A stretch of DNA of 64,000 nucleotides from Phycisphaerae bacterium (GTDB lineage Bacteria > Chloroflexota > Anaerolineae > 4572-78 > J111), in the NCBI GenBank assembly GCA_028285035.1, contig JANQQF010000084.1, positions 95,701-159,700 of the forward strand, given 5' to 3'. This document shows, in pieces, positions 35,726 through 43,724 of the stretch. Every line of letters starts with the position of its first letter. Within the stretch, counting starts at the first letter, position 1. Both the position numbers and the translations under genes were made by a program. The notes below the pieces were generated by a model. That model did no database searches. It saw nothing but the letters and a program-made list of their open reading frames with translations, and was not told the DNA's origin.

Positions 35726-38700
35726 ATGAGTGCTGGGCCGAAAACACGTCTAGCGCGTCGTGCAAAAAGAACGAATCAAGAAACGGCTCCCTCCCTCGAA
35801 TTTGAAAACAGTTGGGCCTTCATCATTGGTATCAACGCCTACACAAATTCTCTCCTGTCAAAATTAGCCACAGCAGTCAATGACGCCCAGCGTCTCCATG
35901 ACATTTTACAAGATGAACACCACTATAAAACTGATCTCCTCCTCGATGAACACGCTACCCTAGCTGAACTGAGTCATCGTCTCGACTCAGCGCATCCTGA
36001 TAGCTGGGCCAAAAAAGTAGGCGAAAATGATCGTGTGCTGTTCTATTTTGCTGGTCACGGTATTGCCCTGGATAGCGAAGATGGTCCAGCTGGTTACCTC
36101 GTCCCGCAAGATGCCGACCCAGAAGATGTTGGCACATTTTTAGAGATGACCAAGCTTCACGATGCGCTTTTGGCGTTGCCGTGTCGTCATTTATTAATTA
36201 TTTTGGATTGCTGCTTTGCCGGAGCAATGCGCTGGTCAACCACACGAGCAGTACATATTCCGCCTAAAGAAATTCACAAAGAGCGCTACAATCATTTTAT
36301 CAAATCTCCGGCCCGTCAATTAATTACCTCTGCAGCATCTGATCAAGAGGCCCTAGATGTGCTTCAAAGGCGTCCATTCGACAATCGTAGAGACAGGTCA
36401 GGGCAAAAGCACTCACCATTTGCTGTGGCCTTATATGAGGCTCTTGAAGGAAAAGCCGACGTCTTTCCCGATGGTGAGGGAGATGGCTTATTAACGGCGC
36501 ATGAAATGTATCAATATGTTCGGGATTTCGTGGAGTTTAGTGCTGATCAGCAATATCATACCCAGACCCCCGATTTGTGGCCGCTAAAAGATCATCGCAA
36601 CGGCGAATTCGTTTTTCGCATCCCAGGTCGAGATTTAAGTCTACCAGATGCCCCGCCGCTCAACTTTGAGAATAATCCTTATCGAGGGTTAAATGCCTTT
36701 GAGGCAAAACACCATAAACTCTTCTTTGGACGACAACGAACTGTACGCAGCTTACTACAGCGAATCGAACAAAATCCACTCACTGTAGTTCTTGGGGCCT
36801 CTGGCACAGGAAAATCTAGTGTTGTCAAAGCAGGTGTATTACCAGCTCTCAGCGGAAACGCTCCCCTTGATCCCTTAAAGGATCAAAATGACCCACTCGG
36901 GTCGATCACAGTCGACCCCACAAATTGGCAAGTTCTAAGCCCTATTCGCCCGACTGATGAGCCACTACTGCAATTGTATTACCATCTCGACAATCACCTA
37001 TCGTTACCTTCTGCTCCGGGTCACGACCAAGTGTTGGTGACTACGATGCAACAATCGATAGCGGACTGGGTACAAAATAACACGCACAAAAAATTGGTCT
37101 TAGTTATTGATCAATTTGAAGAACTCGTAACATTATGTCGCAACAGTAATCGACGTAACCTGTTTCTTAATTTCCTAGCCACAGTTGTCGAGAAACACCC
37201 TAACAATCTAAGGCTTGTGATTACCCTACGATCCGATTTTGAGCCACAATTTACGGATATTGCCCTTACCCTTTGGTGGGATACTGGACGTTACATTGTT
37301 CCCCCCCTAAGTCAAGCCGAACTAAAAGAGGTCATTGAAGGGCCAGCCTCTGTGCGAGTTCTATATTTTGATCCGCCAAGTTTAGTTGACACCTTAGTTG
37401 AAGAGGTAAGTCAAACACCCGGAGCCTTGCCCTTATTGTCTTTTGCTCTAAGTGAGATGTACATCAATTACGTTACTCGCAAAAGTAACGATCGGGCTTT
37501 AACGCTGGTGGATTATGAAGCCTTGGGAGGCGATGAGCAACGCGGTGGAGGGGTAATCGGAGCCTTACGTAACCGTGCGACTAAAGAGTATGATCGGCTA
37601 GATGAGGCCTGTCAGGCGACAATGCAACGCATCATGCTGCGAATGGTTTCAACTCGTGGTGGCGAGTTGGCTCGACGACGAGTTCCCCTCTCTGAGTTGG
37701 AATATACCGATCCGGCAGAGAATGATCGTAAGGATATGGTTATTGAAAGATTAACCGAAGCTCGGCTTTTGGTTCATCAGCGGCTTGAAGAAAAAACGAG
37801 CGAAGCAATAAAAGAAACTTACATTGAGCCAGCCCATGATGCGTTGGTTCGAGCTTGGGATAGATTACTTCATTGGCGTCGGGAAGCGGAAGATCAATTA
37901 GTTCTACAACAGCAAATTACTGCAGCAGCGGAAGATTGGGATCAAGAAACAAATGACAAACACAAACAAGCTTTATTGTGGCATGGCAATGCTCGTCTCC
38001 CCCAAGCCCAACAAATTTTGCTACGAAAAAATGGAAATGCAGACATATCAAGCCCTACCCGTCAACTATGGGAGAAGAGTCGTACGCTCTTTTCCAATAA
38101 AGTCACCATTCCTATCGATCAACATTGGCTGAATCGGCTAGAGTCAGATTTCATTACACAAAGTATCTTGACTCGGCGTAAAAATCAGCGTCGAACAATA
38201 CGAATTTCAGTTACGGCATATGTCGTTCTGATCATATTGATGATGCTAGCGCTGTACCAATGTGGACAAGCTGAGATTGAAGCGGAACGAGCTGCTAACC
38301 AGTCTCGTTATGCTCGAATAGGAGAATTATCAGCCCAGTCGCAATCGACCCCATTAAATCAAACTAGCCGCAGTCTCCTATTAGCCATTGAGGCATTTGA
38401 TCATCAACAATCTGATGACCCTTTTTTGAGTGCCCCCAATCAAGCAATTCTAGACGCCTTACAGCGACCTCTAGGCGAACAACTAGCAGGATATCGAACT
38501 GAGACAGATCAAGTTATCATAAGTCCTGATGGGCAATGGTTAGCCGCCAGACAAAGAGATAGTAGTATTCACTTGCAAGCGCTGTTTCAACCAGATTTAG
38601 AGCCAATCATCTTGCCTGATCAAGGAACGGATATTAATTCTATTGCTTTTAGCCCCGATGATCGGTGGTTAGCGAGTGGTAGTAATGATGGATTAGTCCG

Positions 38701-40399
38701 CCTCTGGTCAGTAGAAGATCCCAAGGAGCCTCCAAAAATCTTAGCACATAATAGTCAGGTTTCTGCGATACATTTTAGTCCAAACAATACTTGGTTAGCG
38801 ACAGGGAGTGGAGATGATGGTCTTATCCAGCTCTGGTCTATGAATGATTTGGCGGTTGGCCCAAAAATATTAGAAGCTTTGGGTGACATTGTATTAACTT
38901 TTGACTTTACCTCTGATGAAACGAAACTGATTGCTGGGGGGCCTGTAGCTAGCTTATGGAATTTAGAGACTTTTGAAAAAATAGCAGAACGTGATCTAGA
39001 AGATCTGATTTGTACGGTTGCCTTTCACCCAAACGGTCATTTGTTAGCTTTGGGCGATGAGGGAGGTACAGCTTGGCTATGGGAAACTAGCAAGCCGGAT
39101 CTTGGGGCAACTAGTATTGAGCTACGTGATGATGTTACTGTCATGACTTTTAACCCAACTGGAGACAAATTATCGGTGGGCACAGGGGATGGATTTGTCC
39201 GAGTTTTAGATGCAGATGATGAATTTAAGGTTCAACATACTTATGGAGCTGGCGAAGCTATAACAAGTTTAACATTTACTTCGGATGGAAACAATATTAT
39301 TAGTAGTAGCACCCACGGAGAAACCTGGCGTTGGCCCCTAAATTCCCCGCCGATTACAACCCATCTGCTACCAGAGCATGATGGGTGGGTGTATGATCTT
39401 GCGTTTACACCCGATAGTCGTCAGCTTATTACAGTCAGTGAGGATAGCAATATTCGCCTTTGGTCTATGAGTGACTTTCATCAACCCTCAACAATTTTGA
39501 CTGGTCACACAGATTGGCTCAAGGCTGTTGCCATCAGCGATGATGGTACTTTATTGGCAACCGGAGGACATGATAGGACGATTAGGCTTTGGGGGCTAAA
39601 TGATGCTTCTGATGAGCCAATTATACTCAGTTTTGATCAAGACACCTCAATCGAGTCAATCGATATTAGCCCAACAAATGAGTGGATGATTGCGGCGGGT
39701 TCTAGTCTATGGCTATGGTCTTTAAGCGATTTAGATGCACCACCACAGATGTTAAATAAACATTTTGAGGGCTGGATATACAAAACAGCATTCAGTTCAG
39801 ATGGAATACACTTTGCCACAGCAGGAGCTGATGGAGCCGCTCGCTTATGGTCATTGGCGGATTTAGCAGAACCACCCATTATATTACTTGAACACCCTAA
39901 AAATATGTCATCCTTAGCCTTCAGTCCAGATGGCCAGAAACTGACAGCTGCATCAACAGACGGCATTATTTGGGTCTGGTCACTTGATAATCTAAGTACC
40001 CCCCCAAAAAGCTTTGTTGGTCATGAAGATGACATTTACGATTTGGCCATCAGTCCACAACAACAATGGTTAGCCTCAGCCAGTAAGGATAATACTGTAC
40101 GACTTTGGCCGCTCTTTGCTCCTGAGGCTCTGCCTGTCATATTTAATCATAACGCAGATGTATTAGCGGTTGCCTTTAGTGAAGATGGAAAATGGTTGGC
40201 AACAGGTAGTGGTGATAACGCTGCTCGTCTATGGTCAATAGATCTTGCCAAGATGTCTAGTGCAGCTTGTGAATTTGCAGGCCGGAATTTGACCTTGGTG
40301 GAGTGGGAGCAGTATTTTCCAGAAAAATCCTATCACATTACTTGTGATCAGTGGCCTGCTCATCCAACAGTGACAGACCAAATTATTGATCACAATTAG
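35726..40399 (+). CDS. Caspase - STAND NTPase - WD40 protein
   Basis: 1557 residues, ATG preceded by GGGAGGG. The N-terminal tail has T7-R-L-A-R-R-A-K-R15. The caspase domain (about 30-300) has His111 (F-A-G-H-G) and Cys163 (L-D-C-C-F-A-G). A nSTAND-type P-loop NTPase follows (about 315-650): N-P-Y-R-G-L entry, Walker A G357-A-S-G-T-G-K363-S, Walker B with Asp462 in L-V-I-D-Q-F-E-E. After a winged-helix/linker region, residues 826-844 are a single hydrophobic helix, probably transmembrane, followed by a charged coiled segment. From about 930 to 1540 there are about fourteen WD40 repeats, many sharing L-W-S-[M/L]-x-D-L-x-x-P-P. This layout is typical of signal-sensing NTPases that oligomerise and trigger the fused protease. 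Last gene of the island. Confidence 0.92.
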   Translation: MSAGPKTRLARRAKRTNQETAPSLEFENSWAFIIGINAYTNSLLSKLATAVNDAQRLHDILQDEHHYKTDLLLDEHATLAELSHRLDSAHPDSWAKKVGENDRVLFYFAGHGIALDSEDGPAGYLVPQDADPEDVGTFLEMTKLHDALLALPCRHLLIILDCCFAGAMRWSTTRAVHIPPKEIHKERYNHFIKSPARQLITSAASDQEALDVLQRRPFDNRRDRSGQKHSPFAVALYEALEGKADVFPDGEGDGLLTAHEMYQYVRDFVEFSADQQYHTQTPDLWPLKDHRNGEFVFRIPGRDLSLPDAPPLNFENNPYRGLNAFEAKHHKLFFGRQRTVRSLLQRIEQNPLTVVLGASGTGKSSVVKAGVLPALSGNAPLDPLKDQNDPLGSITVDPTNWQVLSPIRPTDEPLLQLYYHLDNHLSLPSAPGHDQVLVTTMQQSIADWVQNNTHKKLVLVIDQFEELVTLCRNSNRRNLFLNFLATVVEKHPNNLRLVITLRSDFEPQFTDIALTLWWDTGRYIVPPLSQAELKEVIEGPASVRVLYFDPPSLVDTLVEEVSQTPGALPLLSFALSEMYINYVTRKSNDRALTLVDYEALGGDEQRGGGVIGALRNRATKEYDRLDEACQATMQRIMLRMVSTRGGELARRRVPLSELEYTDPAENDRKDMVIERLTEARLLVHQRLEEKTSEAIKETYIEPAHDALVRAWDRLLHWRREAEDQLVLQQQITAAAEDWDQETNDKHKQALLWHGNARLPQAQQILLRKNGNADISSPTRQLWEKSRTLFSNKVTIPIDQHWLNRLESDFITQSILTRRKNQRRTIRISVTAYVVLIILMMLALYQCGQAEIEAERAANQSRYARIGELSAQSQSTPLNQTSRSLLLAIEAFDHQQSDDPFLSAPNQAILDALQRPLGEQLAGYRTETDQVIISPDGQWLAARQRDSSIHLQALFQPDLEPIILPDQGTDINSIAFSPDDRWLASGSNDGLVRLWSVEDPKEPPKILAHNSQVSAIHFSPNNTWLATGSGDDGLIQLWSMNDLAVGPKILEALGDIVLTFDFTSDETKLIAGGPVASLWNLETFEKIAERDLEDLICTVAFHPNGHLLALGDEGGTAWLWETSKPDLGATSIELRDDVTVMTFNPTGDKLSVGTGDGFVRVLDADDEFKVQHTYGAGEAITSLTFTSDGNNIISSSTHGETWRWPLNSPPITTHLLPEHDGWVYDLAFTPDSRQLITVSEDSNIRLWSMSDFHQPSTILTGHTDWLKAVAISDDGTLLATGGHDRTIRLWGLNDASDEPIILSFDQDTSIESIDISPTNEWMIAAGSSLWLWSLSDLDAPPQMLNKHFEGWIYKTAFSSDGIHFATAGADGAARLWSLADLAEPPIILLEHPKNMSSLAFSPDGQKLTAASTDGIIWVWSLDNLSTPPKSFVGHEDDIYDLAISPQQQWLASASKDNTVRLWPLFAPEALPVIFNHNADVLAVAFSEDGKWLATGSGDNAARLWSIDLAKMSSAACEFAGRNLTLVEWEQYFPEKSYHITCDQWPAHPTVTDQIIDHN

Positions 40400-40404
40400 T
40401 TATG

Positions 40405-40437
40405 AAACAAAAAAGGCATCGCAGATTGCGATGCCTT
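40405..40437 (-). terminator. Terminator of the tRNA-Asp/Gln/Phe operon
   Basis: AAGGCATCGCA and TGCGATGCCTT form an 11-bp stem with a 3-nt loop. On the minus strand a run of six T follows, so it ends the tRNA transcript. On the plus strand no T-run follows, though the hairpin also lies just after the caspase-STAND stop codon. Confidence 0.8.
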
Positions 40438-40440
40438 GTG

Positions 40441-40513
40441 CGGGAGCGACGAGACTTGAACTCGCGATCTCCGGCTTGACAGGCCGGCATGTTGACCACT
40501 ACACCACGCCCCC
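40441..40513 (-). tRNA. tRNA-Asp (GTC)
   Basis: Cloverleaf on the minus strand: acceptor GGGGGCG/CGCTCCC with one G-T pair, discriminator G, anticodon stem CCGGC/GCCGG with loop CTGTCAA (anticodon GTC), and T-arm loop TTCAAGT. CCA is not encoded. First of three clustered tRNAs counting from the terminator. Confidence 0.93.
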
Positions 40514-40576
40514 TTAAGGAACAACATTAGCCATTATAACACGGCTTTTTAGTTTGGCAAATTTTAACCAAACTAA

Positions 40577-40647
40577 CTGGGGAACCAGGATTCGAACCTG
40601 GATATACGGCTCCAAAGGCCGCTGTCCTACCATTAGACGATTCCCCA
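40577..40647 (-). tRNA. tRNA-Gln (TTG)
   Basis: Acceptor TGGGGAA/TTCCCCA, anticodon loop CTTTGGA (anticodon TTG), T-loop TTCGAAT. CCA is not encoded. Confidence 0.93.
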
Positions 40648-40651
40648 TCAA

Positions 40652-40727
40652 TGGTGCCGAGGCCCAGACTTGAACTGGGGACCCTTTGATTTTCAGTCAA
40701 ATGCTCTACCAACTGAGCTACCTCGGC
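40652..40727 (-). tRNA. tRNA-Phe (GAA)
   Basis: Acceptor GCCGAGG/CCTCGGC, anticodon stem TTTGA/TCAAA with loop CTGAAAA (anticodon GAA), T-loop TTCAAGT. The 3' CCA is encoded, unlike in its neighbours. Confidence 0.95.
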
Positions 40728-40864
40728 AAATAATTGAGTTGTTAATACTCCGGTCGAACGAAGGAGGATTATATCATAAGCCATTCTTTTGTCAAATCAA
40801 TGTTTTTGATTCTTGGTTGCAACTTTATAGTGTGTAGACACATTTTCAGGAGACCCTGATACAT

Positions 40865-41587
40865 CTAGCGAATGACATCCAAACGCTTTAATCTCGGTTC
40901 AATTTGTGCTCGAATCGCATTAAAACGCCCCCCTAAATAGCCATACAAATATCCGACTAACCCTAAGCCAAACAGGGTACCTGTTATAACGCGAAGCCAC
41001 CAATTCAAACTACCAATCGTGGCCCCTGTATAAAATGTTGGGGTGAATAGATTGCCTGAAATGAGTTCAGCCCAAGCGTTGGTTTCTCGAAACCCTTCAC
41101 CACTTCGCTCACTGAGCATATGACTAAAGCCATCAATCAAGATTGGAAGAGTCAAAAGGAAAAAGATTCCTACTGAAAGTTGCATACGATTTCTCCTCAC
41201 CGTCCAAATCAATCCACCACCTAAGATAGCAATGAAAATAGCAGTCATACGATGATTAAGGGCCATTTTGAAGCCAACTTCTGGATTTCCAAGGTAACTT
41301 TGCAGGTTCTTTGGGTCAGCCCCCCAAGCTATGATTTGTTCTTGAGAGTAGCTCTGTACCCCGCCTTTTTCGCTAAATAAAAAGTATGAACGTTGGGGTA
41401 ATTGATGATTTTGAGTCGCAAGAAATTGATAAATATCCTGAGCTTGATCTACCCTTCCAGTTGCCATCAAAAAGGGAGCTAATACCCCTAAACCCAGAAT
41501 AGCGGCGGCTAAAATGTTGGCCAGCCATCCCCAATACCGCGATAAATACCAAATTAATAACTGGAGAAAAATTACAATTTTTCGCAA
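40865..41587 (-). CDS. DUF2085 family membrane protein
   Basis: 240 residues from a TTG start at 41587, with AAGGTGAT about 7 nt upstream. At least four hydrophobic helices (about residues 17-42, 113-130, 137-160, 200-225). The order of motifs N-H-Q-L-P-Q-R-S-Y-F-L-F (about 60-71), M-A-L-N-H-R-M-T-A-I-F (about 108-118) and L-P-I-L-I-D-G-F-S (about 147-155) matches DUF2085, a predicted membrane protein of unknown function common in Chloroflexota. The family's usual Cys before His (C-H-Q and C-H-R, as I recall it) is Asn in both places here. It lies between two tRNA groups on the same strand. Confidence 0.72.
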   Translation of the reverse strand: MRKIVIFLQLLIWYLSRYWGWLANILAAAILGLGVLAPFLMATGRVDQAQDIYQFLATQNHQLPQRSYFLFSEKGGVQSYSQEQIIAWGADPKNLQSYLGNPEVGFKMALNHRMTAIFIAILGGGLIWTVRRNRMQLSVGIFFLLTLPILIDGFSHMLSERSGEGFRETNAWAELISGNLFTPTFYTGATIGSLNWWLRVITGTLFGLGLVGYLYGYLGGRFNAIRAQIEPRLKRLDVIR

Positions 41588-41648
41588 TCGATTATCACCT
41601 TAGGGTAACATTAATACACAACCAGAGTAATCACCGTATCCTAAATCA

Positions 41649-41755
<107 letters not shown>

Positions 41756-41759
41756 CTAA

Positions 41760-41832
41760 CAGGGGCGGCAGGAATCGAACCCGCAACCTTCGGTTTTGGA
41801 GACCGACGCTCTGCCAATTGAGCTACACCCCT
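41760..41832 (-). tRNA. tRNA-Trp (CCA)
   Basis: Acceptor AGGGGTG/CGCCCCT with one G-T pair, anticodon stem TCGGT/ACCGA with loop CTCCAAA (anticodon CCA), T-loop TTCGATT, discriminator G as usual for Trp. Confidence 0.93.
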
Positions 41833-41863
41833 TTAGAAGTTATACGTGGTATTATGTTAAGAG

Positions 41864-41935
41864 TAGCGGGGGTGGGAATCGAACCCACGACCTCCAGGTT
41901 ATGAGCCTGGCGAGCTACCTCTGCTCCACCCCGCA
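41864..41935 (-). tRNA. Initiator tRNA-fMet (CAT) with variant anticodon stem
   Basis: The anticodon loop is CTCATAA. Initiator traits: position 1 (T) and position 72 (T) do not pair, the D-stem has A11-T24, and the D-arm reads GGAGCAG...GGTAGCTC. The three G-C pairs normal for initiators at 29-31/39-41 are A-T, G-C, G-C here (CCAGG/CCTGG). No encoded CCA. Confidence 0.85.
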
Positions 41936-41950
41936 GCATTTAGACTTTTT

Positions 41951-42358
41951 TCTAAAGAAAAGTGTGTACCCCCGATTCTGTTTCAACCGTCATCTGTCTC
42001 ACCCTGATTGGGTGGCGATGCCTAACTTGCAAGGTGTTACCTTGCTTCGCCGTTATCGCTGCGATGAGACCAAACAAACTAGCCTGGCCCACTCACCTTG
42101 CTCTCAATCGCACGCTCGCCTAGCCGACTTCGTTACCGAAAGCCGCTGGTGGGCTCTTACCCCACCCTTTCACCCATTACCCGTAAAGCGCGGGCTGGTC
42201 TACTCTCTGCTGCGGTTGTAGTCAAAGACATTTTTCAATGCTTTGCCCTCACTTACTGTTTCGTGAGGCGATTTTGCTTCCAATAAAGATTGAAAACTGA
42301 GAGTCGGGAAGTTCCTCTACTCAATTTTTGAGCAGCGACGGCTCGACTTATCTTTAGA
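41951..42358 (-). ncRNA. rnpB: RNase P RNA, bacterial type A
   Basis: The catalytic RNA that matures tRNA 5' ends, about 408 nt. On the minus strand: P1 formed by TCTAAAGA (5' end) and TCTTTAGA (3' end); conserved GAGGAA near the 5' part; AACCGCAGCAGAGAGTAGACC (central conserved region); GGGTGAAAGGGTGGGGTAAGAG-type stretch before CCCACCAGCGGC; and CAGATGAC...ACAGAATC at the 3' end. The P4 helix is unusual: the strands ACUUCCCG and CGGGGGU replace the near-universal forms but still pair, keeping the bulged U. Exact ends are estimated from P1. It is flanked by tRNA-fMet and tRNA-Arg on the same strand. Confidence 0.88.
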
Positions 42359-42373
42359 TTTTAGTTGTTAAGG

Positions 42374-42447
42374 CGTCCCCGGGAGGATTCGAACCTCCGA
42401 CCTTTTGGACCGCAACCAAACGCTCTAATCCACTGAGCTACGGAGAC
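42374..42447 (-). tRNA. tRNA-Arg (GCG)
   Basis: Acceptor GTCTCCG/CGGGGAC with one T-G pair, anticodon stem TTTGG/CCAAA, loop TTGCGGT giving anticodon GCG, T-loop TTCGAAT. Most bacteria read CGN with an ACG anticodon edited to inosine, so GCG is less common. No encoded CCA. Confidence 0.9.
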
Positions 42448-42647
42448 ATATCAATATCAAAATTGACGTTCGGACATTATAACAATATCAATACTCACAC
42501 GCAAATTTATTGATAATTACTTATACACCCTTACCAAGGTATATTGATACTAAACACTACATCGTCCAAACTAATTAGGATACTTATCCTCACAGGAGCG
42601 GCATTATATCATACTGATGTGTAAAAGTCAACAGTCAATTCGGTAAT

Positions 42648-43649
42648 TTACAATAATCCCTCAAAATAAGCAATCAACTCTTCAAGAGCAAATTGTTTAT
42701 CTACCCATTCTTCTCGAAAGAGATTCTGTTCTATCAGCTTTGCAACTTCATTTCGATCAATGGCTGTTGCTCCACCACCATCAAGCGTTGTGGCTAATCC
42801 ACCAAACGCATTACCAAGAGCGGTAGATGCATCCCAACCTAAACCAACTAATCGACCTAAGACAACCCCAGCATCAAAACTATCTCCAGCCCCAGTTGTA
42901 TCCTTTGCATCTACATTGAAGGCGGGGAAGGACATTCGTTTGTCCCCTATTGCTAAAATACTACCTTTACGACTACGCTTTGTGACAATTGCGGTCACCC
43001 CTTTTTCAAGCAGATAATCCAGCGAGTCATCTATTGGTCGTCCTTCACTTAATAAGCTAAGTTCTGTCTCGTTAGGAAAAATCACATCCAATCTGGGTAA
43101 GACTTCCATAATTTGAGATCGAGCTCGGAGGGCTGGCTCAGTCCCAATATCCAAACTGACCCGTGTATGTGGTGAGTTTTGGGCTAAATCCAAAGCAAAC
43201 AATAAGGTTTCATATTGATGATAGGATAAAAATGAATAACCAGACAAATGAATCCAACGACAATTACGAAAATATTCGGGATCTATTTCAGATTTCTCTG
43301 TAAATGCATTAGCCCCTCTGGCTCCAAACATTGTTCGTTCACCATCAGCGCTAACTGCAATAAAGATCATTCCTGTACTTACTTTTGGATCAGTTTGAAT
43401 ATGTTTACAGTCAATGCCTCTTTCATTTAAATCTTGTAGAACTTGATGAGCTAATGTATCCAGGCCTATTCTGCCAATAAAACCAACATCCATATCCATT
43501 TGTGCTAAAGCAATAGCTGTATTTACAGCTGAACCACCCGTATTTATTTTTACTGCGGTTGCTACTGTCTCATTACCCGGTCGTGGATAGGCAGGGATAG
43601 TTAAATTTACATCAATATTAATATCCCCCATAACGATAATATCGGGCAT
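42648..43649 (-). CDS. PfkB family carbohydrate/nucleoside kinase
   Basis: 333 residues. ATP-dependent kinase of the ribokinase family: N-terminal M-G-D-I-N-I-D, G-G-S-A-V-N-T-A (residues 38-45), and the C-terminal PfkB signature D-T-T-G-A-G-D-S-F-D-A-G with catalytic Asp256 and its anion hole. Sugars or nucleosides are the likely substrates; nothing nearby fixes which. GGAG lies about 10 nt before the ATG. The 200-bp stretch between this gene and tRNA-Arg shows no gene. Confidence 0.9.
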   Translation of the reverse strand: MPDIIVMGDINIDVNLTIPAYPRPGNETVATAVKINTGGSAVNTAIALAQMDMDVGFIGRIGLDTLAHQVLQDLNERGIDCKHIQTDPKVSTGMIFIAVSADGERTMFGARGANAFTEKSEIDPEYFRNCRWIHLSGYSFLSYHQYETLLFALDLAQNSPHTRVSLDIGTEPALRARSQIMEVLPRLDVIFPNETELSLLSEGRPIDDSLDYLLEKGVTAIVTKRSRKGSILAIGDKRMSFPAFNVDAKDTTGAGDSFDAGVVLGRLVGLGWDASTALGNAFGGLATTLDGGGATAIDRNEVAKLIEQNLFREEWVDKQFALEELIAYFEGLL

Positions 43650-43724
43650 TACTTAACTACTCCAGCCGAAGCAATAAAATTACAGCAAGGGCTTATCAAA
43701 GCTTTATAATCAAAAAATAATAAT

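Noticed and set aside
40413..40437. Plus-strand terminator for the caspase-STAND gene
   Set aside because: The hairpin is clear, but the T-run exists only on the minus strand; assigned to the tRNA operon.
40527..40784. 85-codon minus-strand frame
   Set aside because: It runs through tRNA-Gln and tRNA-Phe; the peptide is a translation of tRNA sequence.
41796..42221. 141-codon plus-strand frame
   Set aside because: It is antisense to tRNA-Trp, tRNA-fMet and RNase P RNA.
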